Assembly: GCF_036227405.1 (NCBI RefSeq)
Contig: NZ_CP109473.1
Coordinates: forward strand, 7,998,001 to 8,062,000
Source of the DNA: Streptomyces sp. NBC_01460
GTDB taxonomy: Bacteria > Actinomycetota > Actinomycetes > Streptomycetales > Streptomycetaceae
Length of the DNA: 64,000 nt
Direction: 5' to 3'
The position numbers and the translations under genes are program-made. The stretch's first letter is position 1. Each line of letters opens with the position of its first letter. The notes beneath the pieces are model-generated. The model was not told the DNA's origin. It ran no database searches and saw nothing but the letters and a program-made list of their open reading frames with translations. Positions 8,855 through 17,141 of the stretch are shown piece after piece.

Positions 8855-10804
8855 GTGTATGCGGACAGGGAAGTGGATGTGGATGTGAGGGCGGGTACGG
8901 ATGTGGGAGATCGACGGGTACGTTCCGCCGGGCTCGCCGTTCGGGGCCTCCGGCGGCGGTTGACCGGCGGTGTGCTCTGGAGCCCCGCCCGCATCGTCGG
9001 GGAGGCGGTGCTCGCCGTCACCCTCGCCGGGCTCGCCACGGGCATCGGCGCGTGGGTGGACACGTTCGGGGCGCGCACCGTCCTCCTCGCCGGGGCGATG
9101 GCCCTGCTGGCGCCCGCGCGCCACGCGCTGCCCGCGACCGCCCTGATCCTCTCCGCCCCGCTGGCCGGGGGGTGGAATGTCATGGCCTCCGTGCTGCTGG
9201 TCTGCGCCGCCTGGTCGGCGGGGCGGCGGATCACGGAACCCTGGCGGGTGGCCGCCGCGTTCGGGGCCGCGTGTGTGCTCCACACCGTCCCGGGCGTGTA
9301 CCACGACATCACCTCGGGGGCCGCTCCTGTGCTGCCCGTCATCCTCGGGTGGAACGTCGTGACATTCCTGACCCTGGCCGTGGTGCCGGCCCTCGTCGGC
9401 CGCTATCGGGACCAACGGCGTCGGCTGCTCGACGCGTTGTGGCAGAACAACGAGCAACTCAGGCGCGAGCAGGCGATGGTGGCCCGCGAGGCGCGGTTGC
9501 TGGAGCGCAACCGCATCGCTCATGACATGCACGACAGCCTCGGCCACCAGCTCGCCCTGATCTCCGTGCACGCGGGCGCCCTCCAGGTCGACCCGGAGCT
9601 GACCGGGAACCAGCGGGAGGCCGTACGGATCCTCCGGGGTGCCTCCGTCACCGCGATGGCGGAGCTGCGGGCGGCGGTGGGGGTGCTCCACGACGAAGCG
9701 GAGTATCGGGAGCAACAGAACGAGCAGCAGTACCAGGGGCATCAGCCCCACCAGGGGAATCAGGGGGAGATTTCCTACCGGGAGTACGGGGAGCACCAGG
9801 GGCGCCGGCGGCAGCCGGTGGGCGGCGGTGCCTCGGTGCCGTACGTGCCCCGTACCACCGCCGCCATCGACGGCCTGGTCGAGTCGTCCCGGGGCGCGGG
9901 CACGGCGGTGTCGCTGGACCGGAGCGGTGTCCGGCGGCCGTTGGCGCCCGCCGCCGACCACGAGGCGTACCGCATCGTCCAGGAGGGGCTGACCAACGCC
10001 CACAAGCACGCGCCGGGCGCCCCGATACGCCTTGCCCTGCGGTACGAACCGGACAGCCTGGTCGTGGAGGTCACCAACGGGCCCGTGCCGGGCGGAGCGC
10101 CCGAGGTGCCGCCGGAGATCAGCGGCGGCCAGGGGTTGAAAGGGGTGCGCGAGCGGGTCGGCCGGGTCGGCGGCATGGTGCACACCGGGCCCACCGAGGA
10201 CGGCGGCTTCCGGATCGCGGGGATGCTGCCGTACGGGGAGGAGAGCAAGGCGGGAAGCGGGGCGGTGAGCCTCGGGGGACACGGGGCGGGGAACGGTGCC
10301 CGGGGCGCGGGGCCGTGCGGCGCGACCTCCGTCGTACCGGCTGGCGACGTTCGGGGGCAGCGGCGTCCGGGGGCGGTGGGCGACGGTGGAACGGTCATCA
10401 ACGGGGCCGATCCACAGAGGGAGTTCACCACCACTATGAGTACCAGGAAGAACGTCGCCATCGGCTGCGCCGTCACCGCCGTCGTCCTCGTCGCGGGCGT
10501 CATCGGCCTGGGCGTCTGGGGAGTGGGCGTCATGACGGAAGAGGTGAAGAAGGCGGACATCTCGCCGAGCGTCTACGAGGAGGCGAAGGTCGGGGACGCC
10601 GAGGCGGACATCCAGGCCAGGCTCCCCGAAGAGGACTCGTGGCTCACCTCGGACCTGGCGGACCAGGGGCCCAAGCTGCCCGAGGGAGCGACGTGCCGAC
10701 ACTTCACCTCCAAGGACGACCGGGGGGTCGACGCCCTCACCGTCTTCCGGTTCTGCTTCCAGGGCGGGAAGTTGGTCTCCAAGGAGACGTACAAGGCGAA
10801 GTGA
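8855..10804 (+). CDS. NarL-type sensor histidine kinase, fused in frame to a small membrane protein
   Basis: The kinase part has N-terminal membrane helices (about residues 40-180), a dimerisation/phosphoacceptor motif ERNRIAHDMHDSLGHQL (about 220-236, the His of MHD being the likely phosphosite) and an HATPase domain with YRIVQEGLTNAHKHAPG and GGQGLKGVRER. Between them is an unusual Gln/His/Gly-rich linker (about residues 288-320). No stop separates the kinase from a Gly/Ala-rich stretch and then from the 122-residue membrane protein that begins at ATG 10436. The gene therefore encodes one 649-residue protein, unless the downstream part starts separately. I chose the GTG at 8855; GTG 8873, 8879 and 8885 and ATG 8819 are alternatives. 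The response regulator follows 104 bases later, so the two form a two-component system of the DesK/NarL class. Confidence 0.82.
   Translation: MYADREVDVDVRAGTDVGDRRVRSAGLAVRGLRRRLTGGVLWSPARIVGEAVLAVTLAGLATGIGAWVDTFGARTVLLAGAMALLAPARHALPATALILSAPLAGGWNVMASVLLVCAAWSAGRRITEPWRVAAAFGAACVLHTVPGVYHDITSGAAPVLPVILGWNVVTFLTLAVVPALVGRYRDQRRRLLDALWQNNEQLRREQAMVAREARLLERNRIAHDMHDSLGHQLALISVHAGALQVDPELTGNQREAVRILRGASVTAMAELRAAVGVLHDEAEYREQQNEQQYQGHQPHQGNQGEISYREYGEHQGRRRQPVGGGASVPYVPRTTAAIDGLVESSRGAGTAVSLDRSGVRRPLAPAADHEAYRIVQEGLTNAHKHAPGAPIRLALRYEPDSLVVEVTNGPVPGGAPEVPPEISGGQGLKGVRERVGRVGGMVHTGPTEDGGFRIAGMLPYGEESKAGSGAVSLGGHGAGNGARGAGPCGATSVVPAGDVRGQRRPGAVGDGGTVINGADPQREFTTTMSTRKNVAIGCAVTAVVLVAGVIGLGVWGVGVMTEEVKKADISPSVYEEAKVGDAEADIQARLPEEDSWLTSDLADQGPKLPEGATCRHFTSKDDRGVDALTVFRFCFQGGKLVSKETYKAK
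10436..10804 (+). CDS. Small single-pass membrane protein, in frame with the kinase
   Basis: A 122-residue segment beginning MSTRKNVAIGCAV, with one hydrophobic helix (about 8-32) and an extracytoplasmic-looking domain holding two cysteines (CRHFTS and FRFCF). A GGGAG sequence about 11 bases before ATG 10436 could start it independently. It stays in the kinase frame with no intervening stop. It may be made both as a fusion and alone. Placed between sensor and regulator, it could be a sensory accessory subunit. I do not recognise the family. Confidence 0.5.
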   Translation: MSTRKNVAIGCAVTAVVLVAGVIGLGVWGVGVMTEEVKKADISPSVYEEAKVGDAEADIQARLPEEDSWLTSDLADQGPKLPEGATCRHFTSKDDRGVDALTVFRFCFQGGKLVSKETYKAK

Positions 10805-10908
10805 TGCCGGGCTCCGTGCGGCGGGTCGGCCCCTACAGGGCATGATGGCGGGGCCACTCCGTCCGTTCTCCTTGACTACGTCATGATCGACACCGCGCAG
10901 GAGGCTGT

Positions 10909-11586
10909 GTGATCCGGGTCCTCGTCGCCGACGACGAGCCGCTCATCAGGGCCGGCATCAGAATGATCCTCACCTCGGCCGACGACATCGACGTGGTCGC
11001 CGAGGCCGGGGACGGCCGCGAGGCGGTGGAGAAGGCCCGGGGCGGCGGGGTCGACGTGGCGCTGCTGGACATTCAGATGCCGGTGATGGACGGGCTGACG
11101 GCGCTGGTCGAGCTCGGCCGCGCCACGCCGAAGGTACGGGTCCTGATCCTCACCACCTTCGGCGAGCGGGACAACGTACTGCGGACGCTAGGCCACGGCG
11201 GTGCGGGGTTCCTGCTGAAGGACTCCGCGCCCGGCGAGCTGATCCAGGCGGTGCGGGCCGCGGCGGCGGGCAACGCGTATCTCTCACCCGCGGCCACTCG
11301 GCATGTGGCGGACGCGCTCTCCGCCACCGGGGCCACCACGCGCGGGGAGGCCGCGCGGCGCCGGCTCGACGGGCTCACCACCCGGGAGCGCGAGGTGTTG
11401 GCGCTGCTCGGGGAGGGGCTCTCCAACGCGGACGCGGGGCGGCGGCTGCATATGAGCGAGGCCACGGTGAAGACGTACGTCAGCCGCATCCTCACCAAGC
11501 TCGACTGCGACAACCGAGTCCAGGCCGCCCTACTCGCTCGCGACGCAGGGTTCCAGCCGGGGGGACTTCAGCCCGGCGGGCACTGA
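10909..11586 (+). CDS. NarL/LuxR-family response regulator
   Basis: A 225-residue protein; the GTG at 10909 follows AGGAGG. Its receiver domain (about 1-120) has the acidic pair Asp8/Asp9, the phosphoacceptor Asp54 in LLDIQMPVMDG, a Thr in LILTTF and a Lys in FLLKDS. Its LuxR-type helix-turn-helix (about 152-212) reads LTTREREVLALLGEG, then MSEATVKTYVSRILTKL. It should be phosphorylated by the kinase encoded immediately upstream and activate or repress nearby genes. Confidence 0.93.
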   Translation: MIRVLVADDEPLIRAGIRMILTSADDIDVVAEAGDGREAVEKARGGGVDVALLDIQMPVMDGLTALVELGRATPKVRVLILTTFGERDNVLRTLGHGGAGFLLKDSAPGELIQAVRAAAAGNAYLSPAATRHVADALSATGATTRGEAARRRLDGLTTREREVLALLGEGLSNADAGRRLHMSEATVKTYVSRILTKLDCDNRVQAALLARDAGFQPGGLQPGGH

Positions 11587-12075
11587 CCGGACGGAGCTAC
11601 CAAGCCCGTTGACCAAGGGTGAACGCCGTACGGTGGATTCCCGGACGCTCCTGGACCAAGATCAGACAACTCGTAATGCATAGGTCTCGGGTTGGGGCTG
11701 AGCCGTGTGTGTCCGACTCATCGGCGGCCGGCGCTGTCGACTGCTTCGGTCAGCCCCTGTGCCCCGTTGAGGAGCAAATCATCCAGGAAGTTGAGGATGT
11801 CTGAGCGGCGGGGGCGGTGCCGGCTTGAGCGTAGGCGCGGACCAGTATCTCGCCGATGTGGTGTGCGTCTGCTGCTGCACGGGCGGAGACGCCGAATTTG
11901 TCTGCTTCGCCAGCCGGCCTCGGAGCCACCGGTCTCCCTTGCCGCTGGACAGTTCCCCATCCTCGCCGTGTGCGTGATGCGCAGAATGTCGCCGTACTCG
12001 CCAGCGCGGACAGCTACGTGCTCGGGGACCTCAGAAACTTGCCGACGGCTCTGGAGCGACCGCTACGGTGTGTCC
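11587..12075. other. Gap, no intact gene
   Basis: No supported gene. A tRNA-like 26-mer lies at 11668-11693. The minus strand has a short protein-like stretch (SDILNFLDDLLLNG near 11770-11810) without a start or supporting context. This is probably decayed DNA at the edge of the former mobile element. Confidence 0.4.
11668..11693 (+). other. tRNA-3'-half-like segment, possible attachment-site remnant
   Basis: The bases AACTCGTAATGCATAGGTC followed by TCGGGTT look like the anticodon loop (CTCGTAA, anticodon CGU for Thr), anticodon 3' stem, variable loop and the start of the T arm of a tRNA. The 5' half and the acceptor stem are absent, and the preceding bases cannot pair with the 3' stem, so this is not a functional tRNA. 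Such fragments are left by integrases that insert into tRNA 3' ends. Confidence 0.35.
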
Positions 12076-12110
12076 TTTACGGCGGCTGCTGGAGGCCTAC
12101 CGCGGTTGAG
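12076..12110 (+). repeat. 35-bp repeat, right copy
   Basis: Matches 7135-7169 in all but one base, in the same orientation, 4,941 bp away. It again precedes a serine-recombinase remnant. Confidence 0.7.
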
Positions 12111-12129
12111 GACGGACGGCGGAGGCACG

Positions 12130-12575
12130 CGTGCGTGGTGCGGCGGAGACAGTGATCGAACGGGCCTGCGGCGCATGCGGACGTTGCCTGGCCGGCGTCC
12201 GCCGCCTGTCTCAACGTCTTCCCCCGAGCGCCGGCGTGAAGACGTGCTTGCCGCAGTCAAGACTGTGGGCGGGCACGTCATCGCGTGGGCGGACGGCCGG
12301 GAGGTATCGGGCGCTACCGACCCGATGACGCGGCTGAAGCCGGGACCTCGGTCCGAGGGGAGAGGGCCCGTACCAGGGCATCGCCGATGCCGCGGCGGAC
12401 CGTCTCGGCCGTGACGGGCCCTGGAACCTCGACGATCCGAACGACGAGAATCACTCCACCATGGAAGCCGGGGCGCTCGGATGGAGCTGCGTGCCATGCA
12501 GCGCCGTAATCGCGATGCGACGGTCACAGCCCGAGCCGCAGGACAGGTCAACCTGGTGCCTGAAGCCGAGCAGTG
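12130..12575 (+). pseudogene. Large serine recombinase remnant (right copy)
   Basis: Broken pieces of the N-terminal part of a large serine recombinase. One frame reads SSPERRREDVLAAVKTVGG, then HVIAWADGREVSGATDPMTR (about 12215-12335). Another gives GIADAAADRLGRDGPWN and DDPNDEN (about 12375-12450), and a third gives MELRAMQRRNRDATVTARAAG (12481-12543). The segment between the catalytic region and the DPNDEN motif is shortened, and several frameshifts are present. It overlaps in content with the left remnant (MELRAMQRR), so the window once held two copies or one duplicated element. Confidence 0.65.
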
Positions 12576-12594
12576 ATTGGCTCGGGATCCTGTC

Positions 12595-13185
12595 CTAGTT
12601 CTGAAGTGGTGTCCCGTACGTGGCATCAAGCACCAGAGCGAGCAGCCGGTCGGGCTGTTGGGCGTCGTGGCCGCGAGCCGTGGACAGCGCAATCCCGACG
12701 ACAAGTTGGACCAGGTCGTCGGCGGTCAGGTCGGCGCGCGCCGTTCCCCGCCGCTGGGCCTGGGCAAGAAGATCGGCTGCCGTGTCCAGGATCAGCCGAT
12801 GACAGTCGAGCCCCAGCGCGCCCGACTCTTCGACCAGCAACGCGCCCCCCAGCCCTTGGTTGGCCCTGGCGTGGACGAGGAACGCGCGCAGCCATTGCGT
12901 CAGCGCGCCGTCGGCGGATTCCGAGGAGGACAGCGTCTCGGCAAGCTCGCACAGCGTCTCGATCCGGTCCCTGAGGACCGCGGTCAGCAGGGCGGAGCGG
13001 TTCGGGAAGTGACGGTACAAGGTCCCCGGGCCGACGCCGGCTCGGCGGGCGACCTCGTTGAGGGACGCCTCTGGCCCGGCTTCGGCGAATACTTCCTGCG
13101 CCGTGGCGATGAGACGTTCCCGGTTGAGTCGCGCATCGGTACGCCGCGGTCGTCGCGCGGGGACGTGCCCGTGTGTGGTCGTCAT
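12595..13185 (-). CDS. TetR-family repressor
   Basis: A 196-residue protein. Its N-terminal helix-turn-helix (about residues 22-65) contains AQEVFAEAGPEASLNEVARR, then GVGPGTLYRHFPNRSALL. The C-terminal ligand-binding half resembles the TetR proteins that control small redox enzymes. It is divergent from the F420-type oxidoreductase gene, and two copies of a palindrome lie in the 108-bp intergenic region. Autorepression and repression of the oxidoreductase are the expected roles (inference). Confidence 0.88.
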   Translation of the reverse strand: MTTTHGHVPARRPRRTDARLNRERLIATAQEVFAEAGPEASLNEVARRAGVGPGTLYRHFPNRSALLTAVLRDRIETLCELAETLSSSESADGALTQWLRAFLVHARANQGLGGALLVEESGALGLDCHRLILDTAADLLAQAQRRGTARADLTADDLVQLVVGIALSTARGHDAQQPDRLLALVLDATYGTPLQN

Positions 13186-13220
13186 CGTCCCGTCTTCCGG
13201 TCGAGTGCAGGGTAGTTGAG

Positions 13221-13235
13221 CGGAGCGCCTCTCCG
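13221..13235. promoter_or_regulatory. Putative TetR operator, left copy
   Basis: CGGAGCG-C-CTCTCCG, an inverted repeat with one mismatch. It is the same element as at 13255-13269, 34 bp centre to centre. It lies between the divergent TetR and oxidoreductase starts. Confidence 0.6.
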
Positions 13236-13254
13236 TATAGTAGCGTCAGCTAAG

Positions 13255-13269
13255 CGGAGAGGCTCTCCG
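13255..13269. promoter_or_regulatory. Putative TetR operator, right copy
   Basis: CGGAGAG-G-CTCTCCG, a perfect 7-bp inverted repeat with a one-base centre. It sits 25 bases before the oxidoreductase start, so bound repressor would block transcription. Confidence 0.65.
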
Positions 13270-13293
13270 GAATTCTTGGACTGAGGAGCACGG

Positions 13294-14217
13294 ATGACGG
13301 ACAGCCGGCGGATCGAGCTGGGACGAGTCGGGATCTGGACCTTCGCCTACGAGGGGCAGCCTGCCGGGCGGGTACGGGAATCTGCCGCGGAGATCGAGGA
13401 GTTGGGTTATGGGGCCATCTGGTACGGGGAGGCGTTCGGCCGCGACACAGTGGGTCAAGCGTGGCTGTTACTGTCGGCGACACAGCGCGTCGTCGTCGCT
13501 TCCGGCATCGCCAACATCGCGTTCCGGGACCCGATCGCCACCGCTACCGCGGCACGTGCGCTGGGCGAGGCGTTCCCCGGACGGTACGTACTCGGCCTGG
13601 GCGGACACCGCGTCGACGACACCGTCCACGAACTGGACGGCTACCCCGTACCGGCCCGCGGCAGAGCGGTGACCACTATGCGCGCCTACCTGCAGGCCAT
13701 GGATGCGGTACCGGCCCACGGCCCCATAGCGGATCCGGCTCCGCGCCGCGTACTGGCCGCGCTCGGTCCGAAGATGCTTCAACTGGCCGCCGAACACACC
13801 TGGGGCGCACACCCCTACTTCGTGTCCACCGAGCACACCGAACAGGCGCGCCAGATCATGGGACCGAACGCCTTCCTCGCTGTGGAACAGGCAGTGGTGC
13901 TCGACACCGACCTGAGCCGTGCCCGCCAGGTGGCCACGGCGCACGTGGCCGGCTACCTTGCAGCACCGCATCAGGAAGCGAACGTTCGACGACTCGGCTT
14001 CAACGACGAGGACATCGTCGGCGGGCCGAGCCGCCGACTGGTGGATGCCATCGTTGCCTACGGGGATGTGGAAGCAATCCGCCGACGCGTTCGGGAGCAC
14101 CTATACGCAGGAGCTGACCACGTCTGCCTGCAAGTGCTCACCGCCGACACCACCTCTCTGCCCGAGCGCGAGTGGCGCGATCTTGCCGCCGCTCTCCTGT
14201 CTCACCACACAGCATGA
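13294..14217 (+). CDS. LLM-class F420-dependent oxidoreductase (TIGR03620-like)
   Basis: A 307-residue protein in the luciferase-like monooxygenase fold; the ATG at 13294 follows GAGGAG. Features are RVGIWTFAYEGQ at the N-terminus, GYGAIWYGEAFGRD, the conserved VVVASGIANIAFRDP and FPGRYVLGLGGHR. The size and motifs fit the actinobacterial TIGR03620 group, which probably uses reduced F420 or FMN; the substrate is unknown. Codon 59 is TTA (13468-13470), the rare leucine codon read by the bldA tRNA in Streptomyces, so translation may be restricted to late growth. The gene is likely repressed by the divergent TetR protein. Confidence 0.88.
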   Translation: MTDSRRIELGRVGIWTFAYEGQPAGRVRESAAEIEELGYGAIWYGEAFGRDTVGQAWLLLSATQRVVVASGIANIAFRDPIATATAARALGEAFPGRYVLGLGGHRVDDTVHELDGYPVPARGRAVTTMRAYLQAMDAVPAHGPIADPAPRRVLAALGPKMLQLAAEHTWGAHPYFVSTEHTEQARQIMGPNAFLAVEQAVVLDTDLSRARQVATAHVAGYLAAPHQEANVRRLGFNDEDIVGGPSRRLVDAIVAYGDVEAIRRRVREHLYAGADHVCLQVLTADTTSLPEREWRDLAAALLSHHTA

Positions 14218-14490
14218 GTGAGTCCCGCCTCTGCAGAAGCGAGCCGTACGTGGGCGCCCACGTGCCTTGACGGGTAGGTGAAACGTGGACTGTGGGCAGG
14301 GCCCGTGCCGACTGGGCCTGCTTCTCACACAGGGCATGTCCGGCAGTTCCCCGGTCCCTGGTTTCAGGAGCAACGGAGGGCGTCGTCCGCGAGGCGGACA
14401 TCTTCGGCGAACGCCGACCGGGACTGTCCTGGCCGGAGCAGGCGGGGCGCAGAGGTCAGCCGCGCGTTCCGGCCGGGCATGGTCGGAGAA

Positions 14491-16692
14491 TCAGGCGTCC
14501 GTGTCGGAGTGGGTGGCGGTCAGGACGAGTACGGCCTGGTCGTCGTCGATGTCGCGGCCGCCGGTGAAGGCGTGGACCGCGGCGGTGAGGGCGTCCAGGA
14601 CGGCTGGGGCTCGCTGCGGTGAAGGGGTGAGGGCTTGGTTGAGACGGTCCTCGTCGAACAGTTCGTCCGCGCCGTTGCGGGCTTCGGTGATGCCGTCGGT
14701 GTAGAGGACCAGGCTCTGCCCGGGGGTGAGGCTGATGCGGCGAGAGTCCAGGCGAGGGTCTGGCAGCACACCGAGGAGTGGGCCGTCGCTGTCGACGGGG
14801 TGTGTGCCGTCTGCGGTGAGGTGCAGGGGGAGGGTGTGGCCGGCGCGGACGAGTTCGATGTCCAGTCCGGCCTCGGTCGGGGTGAAGTGGCCGTAGACGA
14901 GGGTGACGAAGCCGGTGCCGTGGCTGCCGTGCCGTTTGATCAGGGCGTGGTTGACGGCCTGGACGACGGCCTCGGGGCCGGGCAGGAACGAGGCGACGGC
15001 CCGCGCGGTGTGGCGGACCAGGGCGGTGGTGGTGGCGGCCAGCGCGCCGCGCCCACAGACGTCACCGAGCATGAAGGCCCAGCTGCCGTCCTCCAGGGGG
15101 AAGACGTCGTAGAAGTCCCCGCCGATTTCCAGCCCTTCACCGGCGGGATGATAGTAGGTGGCCAGCTCCGCGCCGGGCAGGGTGGGCAGGTCGGGCAGCA
15201 GAAGCCCGGCCTGCAGGTCGCGGGCCAGGGTGGCGCGCTGGGTGTACTGGCGGGCATTGGCGGCGGCGGTGGCGGCGCGGCGGGCGAGTTCCTCCGCCAG
15301 GGCGACGGTGTGCCCGTCGAAGACCTGATCGCCGGTGGTCAGCAGGGTCAGGGTGGCGAAGGTCTGGCCGCGATCGGTCAGCGGTACGCACAGGTAGCCG
15401 GTGACATCCAGGTCCTGCCAAGGGCCGGGCCCGGTGGGGGTGCGGCGGGCCACTTCGGTCAGCGAGGATGCCAGCACGCGGGCCACCGCGTCGTCGTCGG
15501 CGTCGTAGACCGGGATGTGCGCGGCCAGCAGCCGCTGTTCGTCCTCGGTCGGGCCGGCGGTGGCGATACGGCGTACCCGTCCTTGCTCGATGACGTCGAC
15601 GGCGCACAGCGGGGCCAGGGCCGGCACGCACAGGGCGGCCAGCCGCTCCAGGGTCTGGGCGTAGTGGAGATCGGAGCTCAGGGCGGTGCTGGCCTTGAGG
15701 AGGAACGCCAGTTCGTCGCGGGCTGCCTTCTCCCGCGCCTCGGCGGCCAGCCTGGCCTCCTCGGCACGGTGGCGCTCGATGGCCAGTGCAGCGGTGTCGG
15801 CGAAGACGCCGGCGAGCGCGAGGTCGGTCTCGACGGGAGCGCGTGGGACGCGGTGGTACATCGCGAAGGTTCCCAGCAGCTGTCCGTCGCGGGCGAGGAT
15901 GGGGGTGGACCAGCAGGCGGCGAGGTCGGCGCGTTCGGCCAGGTCGCGGAAGTCGTCCCAGTACGGGTCGGTGGCGATGTCGGTGACTATGACCCGCTGC
16001 CGGCGATGCGCGGCGGTGCCGCAGGATCCGATGCCGTCACCGGTGGCGATGCCGTCGATGGCCTGGTTGTAGAAGGCGGGCAGGCTCGGGGCGGTGCCGT
16101 GGCGCAGGTGAAGACCGTCTTCGTCGGCAAGGAGAACCGAGACCAGCACTCCTGGCGAAAGGTCTTCGATGGCCTTGGCCATGCCCTCCAGGACGTCCTC
16201 CAGGGGGGCCTGTCGGGCGATCTGCTCCAGCAGGGCACGGTGTTCGGCGGTCAGCCGCTGGGCGTGGTTGACCTGGGTGGTCTCCACTCCGATCATCCGC
16301 ACCCCCATGACGTTGCCACCCTCGTCACGGCGGGGCTCGTAGGTGAAGTCGAAGAACGCCTCACGCAGCCGCGTTCCCTCGCCCAGCAGTACCCGTGCGT
16401 TGCGTCCTGTGTAGGGCTGGCCGGTGCGGTAGACACGGTCCAGGAGGGTGAAGAAGCCCTGCTCGACGAGCTCGGGCATCAACTGTCCCAGCGGCAGCCC
16501 GGTGCGTTCCGCCGCGCGGCCGACAGCGGTGAAGAAGGCCGGGTTCGCGGACTCCAGCAGGTGGGCCGGGCCCGCCATCGAGGCGAACAGGGCGGTCGAC
16601 TCACCGAACAGCGCGCGCAGATCCGCTTCGTCGGCAGACGCCGCCGCCCCGGGACCTCGCAGTACGGCCGGCAGCTCTGGTGTGCTGGTCAT
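14491..16692 (-). CDS. PAS-GAF-GAF-SpoIIE (RsbU-type) serine phosphatase
   Basis: A 733-residue cytoplasmic sensor phosphatase. A PAS domain (about 30-135) is followed by a first GAF (about 150-305), a second GAF (about 325-485) and a PP2C-type SpoIIE domain (about 500-728) with the metal-binding motifs GGDFYDVF and FMLGDVCGRG and the C-terminal LVLYTDGITEARN. Proteins of this type dephosphorylate an anti-sigma-factor antagonist in response to a signal at the PAS/GAF domains. The start overlaps the stop of the STAS gene upstream (ATGA), so phosphatase and likely substrate are translationally coupled. Confidence 0.93.
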   Translation of the reverse strand: MTSTPELPAVLRGPGAAASADEADLRALFGESTALFASMAGPAHLLESANPAFFTAVGRAAERTGLPLGQLMPELVEQGFFTLLDRVYRTGQPYTGRNARVLLGEGTRLREAFFDFTYEPRRDEGGNVMGVRMIGVETTQVNHAQRLTAEHRALLEQIARQAPLEDVLEGMAKAIEDLSPGVLVSVLLADEDGLHLRHGTAPSLPAFYNQAIDGIATGDGIGSCGTAAHRRQRVIVTDIATDPYWDDFRDLAERADLAACWSTPILARDGQLLGTFAMYHRVPRAPVETDLALAGVFADTAALAIERHRAEEARLAAEAREKAARDELAFLLKASTALSSDLHYAQTLERLAALCVPALAPLCAVDVIEQGRVRRIATAGPTEDEQRLLAAHIPVYDADDDAVARVLASSLTEVARRTPTGPGPWQDLDVTGYLCVPLTDRGQTFATLTLLTTGDQVFDGHTVALAEELARRAATAAANARQYTQRATLARDLQAGLLLPDLPTLPGAELATYYHPAGEGLEIGGDFYDVFPLEDGSWAFMLGDVCGRGALAATTTALVRHTARAVASFLPGPEAVVQAVNHALIKRHGSHGTGFVTLVYGHFTPTEAGLDIELVRAGHTLPLHLTADGTHPVDSDGPLLGVLPDPRLDSRRISLTPGQSLVLYTDGITEARNGADELFDEDRLNQALTPSPQRAPAVLDALTAAVHAFTGGRDIDDDQAVLVLTATHSDTDA

Positions 16693-17141
16693 CCCACCCC
16701 CCTTCCCCGAACGACGGTTCCCTCACCGGCATCGGCCACCTTGTCACGCCCGCTCCGGGCGACGGCAAGAGCATCCCCGGTGCTGGTGTGCACGGGAATC
16801 ACCCCGTCCAGCCCGGTGAGGGAGAAGGCCTTGGCCACCGACGCCGGTGCCGCAGCCAGCCGCAGCCGTCCCCCCTGGGCCGACAAGCGCTGGTAAAGAC
16901 GGACCAGACCGCCGATCCCGGAAGAGTCGCAGAAGGACAGGGAGGCGCAGTCGACCACCACCAATGGCGGCGTGGGCCGCGGGGCCAGCGCCGCATCCGC
17001 TGCCTCGTCCAGCTGCACCACGCTCTCGACGTCGAGATCTCCTCGCAGCTGGAGCACCACAGCTCCCGTCGGCACCGGCCTGACCTGAACCGAAAACACC
17101 TGCCGCCACGCCTCCCGCCGCCAAGACACTGAGGACCTCAT
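16689..17141 (-). CDS. STAS-domain anti-sigma factor antagonist (RsbV type)
   Basis: A 150-residue protein with a STAS domain (about 20-125). GAVVLQLRGDLDVESVVQLD and VVVDCASLSFCDSSGIGGL carry the serine that RsbW-type kinases phosphorylate, within the DSSG motif. I start at ATG 17141; a TTG start at 17213 would add 24 residues but has weaker support. The stop overlaps the phosphatase start by four bases, which makes this the probable substrate of that phosphatase. The matching RsbW-like kinase is not adjacent; candidates are at 25037-25522 and 40132-40611. Confidence 0.88.
   Translation of the reverse strand: MRSSVSWRREAWRQVFSVQVRPVPTGAVVLQLRGDLDVESVVQLDEAADAALAPRPTPPLVVVDCASLSFCDSSGIGGLVRLYQRLSAQGGRLRLAAAPASVAKAFSLTGLDGVIPVHTSTGDALAVARSGRDKVADAGEGTVVRGRGVG

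Noticed and set aside
7970..10843. 957-codon minus-strand open frame
   Set aside because: Only its 3' end (start at 8674) is a real gene; the rest is antisense to the histidine kinase, which has clear domains.
11640..11700. Possible complete tRNA gene
   Set aside because: Only the 3' half is tRNA-like; the 5' half, acceptor stem and CCA end are absent.
14635..16896. 753-codon plus-strand frame
   Set aside because: Antisense to the SpoIIE phosphatase. It has Gly/Val/Gln-rich composition and no domain.
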